Assembly (NCBI GenBank): GCA_034439915.1
Contig: JAWXBI010000242.1
Span: 1 to 64,000, forward strand
DNA: 64,000 bases
Direction: 5' to 3'
Origin: JADJLQ01 sp034439915
GTDB lineage: Bacteria; Bacteroidota; Bacteroidia; Chitinophagales; Saprospiraceae
The position numbers and the translations under genes are program-made. Below, one piece after another: positions 60,059-64,000 of the stretch. The notes under the pieces are model-generated. The model saw only the letters and a program-made list of their open reading frames with translations. It had not been told where the DNA came from and did not search any database. The number at the start of each line of letters is the position of its first letter. The stretch's first letter is position 1.

Positions 60059-61327
60059 CTACTTTTTCTTTACCATTACCTTATCGATTTTGGCGCCGTC
60101 CATATCGATGACTTCTATTTCAAAATCCTTCCATTGTATCTTTTCACCGGCACGGGGTAGGTGTTTCAACTGATGGAGCAAGAGGCCTCCAAGGGTATTA
60201 AATTCAAAATCAGGGGCCAGGTCATCGAGCCCGAAATAATGTAAAAAATCTGCAAAAGGATAATGTCCGTCGATGAGCCAACTGCCATCTTCCCTTTCTT
60301 GAAATGAAAATTCATTTTCGTAAAAATCGTCAGCGCCCCCTACAAGGGCTTCCAATAGATCATTCATAGTCACCATGCCCTGCACCTGGCCATATTCATC
60401 GGTGATAATGCCAAAATGTACCTTGGTATCCTTAAACTGCTGCAAAGCTTTATACGCGCTGGTGTTTTCGATCATAAACTTGGGTGGTTTGATATAATCC
60501 ACCAGTTTGAAGTGATCGTCATCGATATGGGTAAACAGATCTTTGAGAAATACCACCCCTTTGATATTGTCTTTGTCATCCTCCATGACCGGGTACACGG
60601 AATGCAGCTCATTGCTGACCGTTCGTTTGATATTTTCTGCCGTAGCATTGACATCAAGGAATACAATTTCGTTTCGATGGGTCATGAGGGAAGAAATTTT
60701 CCGGTCCCCAAGGTGGAAAACCCGTTCCACAATATCCTGTTCAATCTCCTGGACTTCGCCGCCTTCAGTGCCTTCCTGAATAATTTGTTTAATTTCTTCT
60801 TCAGTGACTTTACTGTCCGGTGAATTTTTGATTCTGAAAAATTTAATCAGCAGATCACCGGTATTGGTCAGCAACCAGACAAAAGGTGAAGCCACTGCAG
60901 TCAGGGTCTTCATAGGCCTGGCCATTATTTTCGATATCTGCTCGGGATAGGACAATCCGATTCTTTTCGGCACCAACTCACCCAATACCAAAGAAAAAAA
61001 TGTCATCACTATAACTACTATGGCAATGGCTATGGAATGGGAATATTCTGCAAAGGTGGGATACGTATCAATTTGAGCCTGCAGGTCATTGGTAATATTT
61101 TCGCCGCTATAAATACCCATCAGGATACCAATTAAGGTAATTCCTATTTGTACCGTAGATAAAAACCGGTGGGGTGACAGGGCAGTTGCTAAGGCAATTT
61201 TAGCATTCTGATCGCCCCGTTTTGAAGCAGATTCAAGACGGCTCTTTCTTGCAGAAACCATGGCGATCTCTGACATGGAAAATATACCATTCAACAAGAT
61301 AAGAAATAGGATAATCAATATTTCCAT
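60059..61327 (-). CDS. CNNM/CorB-type membrane protein (DUF21, CBS pair, CorC/HlyC domain)
   Basis: 422 residues from ATG 61327; a TTG at 61339 would add four residues. DUF21 domain with four helices (about 1-200; LNGIFSMSEIAMVSARKSRLE, GITLIGILMGIYSGENIT, LGELVPKRIGLSYPEQ). CBS pair about 205-330 (MTHRNEIVFLDVNATAEN, FGIITDEYGQVQGMVTMNDLLEAL). C-terminal CorC/HlyC transporter-associated domain (GSWLIDGHYPFADFLHYFGL, FNTLGGLLLHQL). Family members move or sense Mg2+ or Co2+, although many are labelled hemolysins without proof. Confidence 0.95.
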   Translation of the reverse strand: MEILIILFLILLNGIFSMSEIAMVSARKSRLESASKRGDQNAKIALATALSPHRFLSTVQIGITLIGILMGIYSGENITNDLQAQIDTYPTFAEYSHSIAIAIVVIVMTFFSLVLGELVPKRIGLSYPEQISKIMARPMKTLTAVASPFVWLLTNTGDLLIKFFRIKNSPDSKVTEEEIKQIIQEGTEGGEVQEIEQDIVERVFHLGDRKISSLMTHRNEIVFLDVNATAENIKRTVSNELHSVYPVMEDDKDNIKGVVFLKDLFTHIDDDHFKLVDYIKPPKFMIENTSAYKALQQFKDTKVHFGIITDEYGQVQGMVTMNDLLEALVGGADDFYENEFSFQEREDGSWLIDGHYPFADFLHYFGLDDLAPDFEFNTLGGLLLHQLKHLPRAGEKIQWKDFEIEVIDMDGAKIDKVMVKKK

Positions 61328-61369
61328 GCTAAGACCCAAGCTGGCCGGAAAGCCAAATACTCTTAAATT

Positions 61370-62230
61370 TTACCGCAATGATACGACATTCTTGGCTCTT
61401 TGCTTTGAACTACCCAAGAAATCAATGCCTATTTCTACCGTATCTCCTTGATTGACAAAACGTTGCGGGTTTCTGCCCAGGCCAACCCCAAATGGCGTTC
61501 CAGTGGAAATAACATCGCCGGGTAAGAGGGTCATAAACTGGCTGATATAATGTACCAGAAACTTGACATCAAATACCATGTCCGCCGTGGATGAATCCTG
61601 CACTATTTCATCATTTAATTTGGTCCACAACCTCAGCGCTTGCGGATCAGGCATTTCGTCCGAAGTCAACAGGTAAGGGCCGAGAGGGGCAAAACTGTCA
61701 CAACTTTTACCCTTTACCCATTGGCCGCCCCGCTCCAATTGATATGCTCTCTCGCTGTAATCGTTATGCAGGCAATATCCAAAAATATGATCTGATGCCT
61801 GATCTAAAGAAACATAAGCAGCTTTTTTACCAATCACCACTGCCAACTCCACTTCATAATCGGTCTTTAAAGATCCGGGGGGTATCAATAAGTCATCGTT
61901 CGGGCCACAAATTGCAGTCGTGGATTTAAAAAACAATACCGGTTCTTTAGGTATTTCTGCCCCAGTTTCTTTGGCATGCTGGGCATAATTGAGTCCAACG
62001 CATATTAATTTGGAAGGCCGGGCTACCGGCGATCCGAGACGGACTCCCGGGTCTACGAGTTGATATTGATCATTCGATTCCAGATAATCCTTTAATTCTG
62101 CCAGTTGTCCGGAAGCAAAAAATGATTCATCGTAATCCTGAATGATATCGCTGACATCTATATAGCTGCCATCTTTCAATATTAATCCCGGTTTTTCTAA
62201 TTCAGGTGGACCAAATCGTATCAGTTTCAT
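61370..62230 (-). CDS. FAH-family hydrolase, likely 2,4-diketo-3-deoxy-L-fuconate hydrolase
   Basis: 286 residues, two-part FAH protein. N-terminal MKLIRFGPPELEKPGLILKDG and VGLNYAQHAKETGAEIPKEP; metal site LKTDYEVELAVVIGK; catalytic region GYCLHNDYSERAYQLERGGQWVKGKSCDSFAPLGPYL; DVISTGTPFGVGLGRNP. This subfamily includes 2,4-diketo-3-deoxy-fuconate hydrolases and ureidoglycolate lyase-like proteins. The neighbours (an SDR like 2-keto-3-deoxy-fuconate dehydrogenase, a mutarotase, another SDR) support the first reading: cleavage to pyruvate and lactate. Confidence 0.85.
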   Translation of the reverse strand: MKLIRFGPPELEKPGLILKDGSYIDVSDIIQDYDESFFASGQLAELKDYLESNDQYQLVDPGVRLGSPVARPSKLICVGLNYAQHAKETGAEIPKEPVLFFKSTTAICGPNDDLLIPPGSLKTDYEVELAVVIGKKAAYVSLDQASDHIFGYCLHNDYSERAYQLERGGQWVKGKSCDSFAPLGPYLLTSDEMPDPQALRLWTKLNDEIVQDSSTADMVFDVKFLVHYISQFMTLLPGDVISTGTPFGVGLGRNPQRFVNQGDTVEIGIDFLGSSKQRAKNVVSLR

Positions 62231-62336
62231 GCGGAGTTAAATTATAAGGTAAAAAGGGTTAAATAAATAATTAAATAATTAATCAATTGGTTTTAATTTA
62301 TTTCCGGACGAAATGATCCAGGGCTGCCGTGATCAC

Positions 62337-63113
62337 TTAGGAATTTAATTTAATAAACCCCCCGTCGATCGGAAAATCCGTCCCGGTTACAAAAGCCGAT
62401 TCATCACTGCAGAGATAAAGTGCCAGGGAAGCGATTTCTTTGGGCTCACCCATGCGACCAATCGGTTGGGTTTTAGCTAATTGAGCAAATATTTCTTCTT
62501 CTTTCCCGGGATAATTTTTAGCGATGTACCCGTCCACAAAAGGGGTATGTACCCTGCCGGGACTGATGCTGTTGCACCGTATCCCTTGTTTAATAAAATC
62601 CTTGGCCACCGAACGGGTCATGGACAATACAGCGCCTTTGCTCACAGAATACGCAAAGCGTTCGGATATGCCAACCGTACCGGCGACAGACGCCAAATTG
62701 ATAATATTGCCTTTAGACCTTTTTATCAGGTAGGGCAGGAGAGCATGGATAGTATGGTAATATCCCCTGACATTGATATTGTAGATCCGGTCAAAAAATT
62801 CAGGGGTAGTGTTTTCTGCTGTGCCGACGTGTCCGATCCCGGCATTATTGATGAGAATATCGATGGGAGATTCACTTTCTATTTCTTCCAGGACTTGTTT
62901 TATTTTATCAAGATCACTGACATCGGCTATCGAGGACCGGCATTGGCCTCCGATGGAGTGAATAGCTTCCATAGCGGCAATGCCAGCAGCTTCATCCAGG
63001 TCCAGGATATGGACAAAGGCATTTTGAGCTGCCAGAGTGGTTGCTATAGCCTTGCCGATTCCGCTGCCGGCTCCGGTAATGACAATTGTTTTATTGGACA
63101 GGTCAAACATCAT
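62337..63113 (-). CDS. Short-chain dehydrogenase, likely 2-keto-3-deoxy-L-fuconate dehydrogenase
   Basis: 258 residues (start ATG 63113, alternatively 63110). Classical SDR: TGAGSGIGKAIA cofactor motif near residue 13, DLDEAAG after strand 2 (Asp points to NAD), NNAGIGHVG, and catalytic SVAGTVG...YSVSKGAV (YxxxK). C-terminus ends FPIDGGFIKL. The neighbouring FAH hydrolase and mutarotase suggest oxidation of 2-keto-3-deoxy-fuconate (or -rhamnonate) to the 2,4-diketo acid; the sugar is not proven by sequence. 5 bases after the mutarotase gene. Confidence 0.9.
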   Translation of the reverse strand: MMFDLSNKTIVITGAGSGIGKAIATTLAAQNAFVHILDLDEAAGIAAMEAIHSIGGQCRSSIADVSDLDKIKQVLEEIESESPIDILINNAGIGHVGTAENTTPEFFDRIYNINVRGYYHTIHALLPYLIKRSKGNIINLASVAGTVGISERFAYSVSKGAVLSMTRSVAKDFIKQGIRCNSISPGRVHTPFVDGYIAKNYPGKEEEIFAQLAKTQPIGRMGEPKEIASLALYLCSDESAFVTGTDFPIDGGFIKLNS

Positions 63114-63118
63114 ATCGA

Positions 63119-63448
63119 TCAGAGTTTAAATACCAGTTTGGCCGGCATCCATTTGGCACCGGGCGCAAGGCCAGGCAAGCCTTGTTGATAACCCCACATC
63201 AATTTTTCCCATTCCTCAACCCTGGGGTTGGCTTTATCCATAACCATTTTGCGTTCAAAGCTAAAGGATTCATCCCCTTCTATGATCATAAACAACCTGT
63301 TGATTACCCGGTAAATTTCCATATTCACGATGCCGGAATCCCTCAGACTTTGCAGGATATCGGGCCATACTGACTCATGGTATTTTTCATATTCCGAGAT
63401 GAGCTGTGGATCATCTTTTAAATCGAGGGCAAAACAATATCGGGCCAT
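63119..63448 (-). CDS. L-rhamnose/L-fucose mutarotase family protein
   Basis: 109 residues, the usual length for the RhaM-like family. Motifs: MARYCFALDLKDDPQLISEYEKYHESVWPDI, where the Tyr and His are the likely active-site residues, LRDSGIVNMEIYRV, LFMIIE and the C-terminal EKLMWGYQQGLPGLAPGAKW, a Trp-rich ending typical of the family. It interconverts the anomers of a 6-deoxy-hexose. Embedded between two SDR genes, 5 and 23 bases away. Confidence 0.93.
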   Translation of the reverse strand: MARYCFALDLKDDPQLISEYEKYHESVWPDILQSLRDSGIVNMEIYRVINRLFMIIEGDESFSFERKMVMDKANPRVEEWEKLMWGYQQGLPGLAPGAKWMPAKLVFKL

Positions 63449-63471
63449 AAAAAGATTTTATAAAAAGTCGA

Positions 63472-64000
63472 TCAGGTCAGTGCCCGGTCCAGATGGGTAT
63501 AACCCCCGTCGACATAGACATATTGACCTGTGATGTGTGATGCCTTGTTTGAAATCAGGAATACAGCCATATCAGCTATTTCCTGAGGTTGGGTAAATCT
63601 TCTTTCAAAGGGAATTTTAGAGGCAATATGATCTTTTTTGGCCTGGGGATCCGGAAAAGTCCCCACCCACCATTCGTACAATGGGGTCCAGACTTCGGCC
63701 GGGATCAAAGCATTCACCCGGATGCTATAAGGTAATAGTTCAGCCGCCCAATCGCGGGTTAGGCCAAGGATACCTGCTTTAGCACATACGTAACCGGAAG
63801 TGCCGCCTTGGCCGGTGATAGCCGTTTTGGAGCTGGTATTGAGAATAGTGCCTTTGGTTTTTTTTAAATAGGGCAGACAGAGGTAAGCCATATTGTAATA
63901 ATGCATCAGGTTTTTCTGAAGGCTGTGTTCAAAGGCTTCCGGGTTGCCGGTTTCGAGGCCTACATTGTCATTGATACCTGCATTATTCAGGAGGCCGTCC
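63472..64000 (-). CDS. Short-chain dehydrogenase (C-terminal part; runs off right edge), likely sugar dehydrogenase of the same pathway
   Basis: The frame stays open to the right edge, so the N-terminal cofactor motif is missing. 175 residues are visible: LLNNAGINDNVGLETG, an ILNTSSKTAITGQGGTSGYVCAKAG stretch with the catalytic Tyr and Lys (YVCAK), IRVNALIPAEVWTPL and the C-terminal YVYVDGGYTHLD. The ATG at 63906 is internal. In this cluster it would suit oxidation of L-fucose (or a similar sugar) to its lactone (inference). Confidence 0.9.
   Translation of the reverse strand, partial: DGLLNNAGINDNVGLETGNPEAFEHSLQKNLMHYYNMAYLCLPYLKKTKGTILNTSSKTAITGQGGTSGYVCAKAGILGLTRDWAAELLPYSIRVNALIPAEVWTPLYEWWVGTFPDPQAKKDHIASKIPFERRFTQPQEIADMAVFLISNKASHITGQYVYVDGGYTHLDRALT

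Noticed and set aside
62481..63188. 235-codon plus-strand frame opposite the SDR gene
   Set aside because: It lies entirely antisense to a clear SDR gene and the mutarotase 3' end and has no recognisable domain; a shadow frame.

Overview
The window looks like a chromosomal segment of a Bacteroidota bacterium, probably Saprospiria or a neighbouring class (inference). The grounds are a gliding/type IX secretion signature (GldA and a GldF-GldG fusion, cargo with both the type B 'gliding motility-associated' C-terminus and the type A C-terminus), Bacteroidota-type families (DUF3098, DUF4340, DUF6702, Zn-less L32, TraR/DksA variant), repeated TAnnTTTG promoter elements just upstream of start codons, and an almost complete lack of Shine-Dalgarno sequences. 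I see no phage, insertion sequence, CRISPR array, tRNA or rRNA.

Layout. 1-6528: respiratory locus with the 3' part of a multihaem cytochrome c (12 CxxCH visible), an outer-membrane barrel protein, an OB-fold lipoprotein and a fused CcsBA cytochrome c synthase; a plausible outer-membrane electron conduit with its maturation enzyme. 6607-13048: a type B T9SS cargo protein, a DksA-like protein with a histone H1-like tail, and dnaE. 13139-17188: two thioredoxin-fold proteins, cutC, a possible 30-residue membrane peptide with its own terminator, and the yicC-gmk-apaG operon. 17502-20144: a two-subunit periplasmic molybdenum hydroxylase. 20357-27627: housekeeping genes (YceD/DUF177-rpmF, ridA, trpS, a FAH protein, metK, gcvP).

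27710-34550 is the least explained part. A tight plus-strand operon (ribA, a medium-chain dehydrogenase, a degenerate 6-pyruvoyl-tetrahydropterin synthase homologue, a GT4-like glycosyltransferase) converges with a minus-strand set (M20 hydrolase, CDP-alcohol phosphatidyltransferase, LTA-synthase-like membrane phosphotransferase). It could be a dedicated pathway that takes a RibA product into a glycosylated or envelope-linked compound. This is inference.

34565-50370: uvrA, an ECF sigma factor, yebC, a degenerate class III cyclase-fold protein, a HupE-DUF6702-yidD operon, ahcY, a secreted jelly-roll-like protein, then DUF3098-truB-gldA-gldFG-DUF4340 and a zinc phospholipase/nuclease-like protein. 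50373-56883 (minus): a GH18 lipoprotein translationally joined to a broken NagX-like DUF5009 gene, a T9SS subtilase, miaE and an unknown secreted protein. 57106-59856: M20 dipeptidase, FKBP, trmD. 60059-64000 (minus): a CNNM/CorC-type protein and a deoxyhexose (L-fucose-type) catabolic cluster of FAH hydrolase, two SDR dehydrogenases and a mutarotase, running off the right edge.
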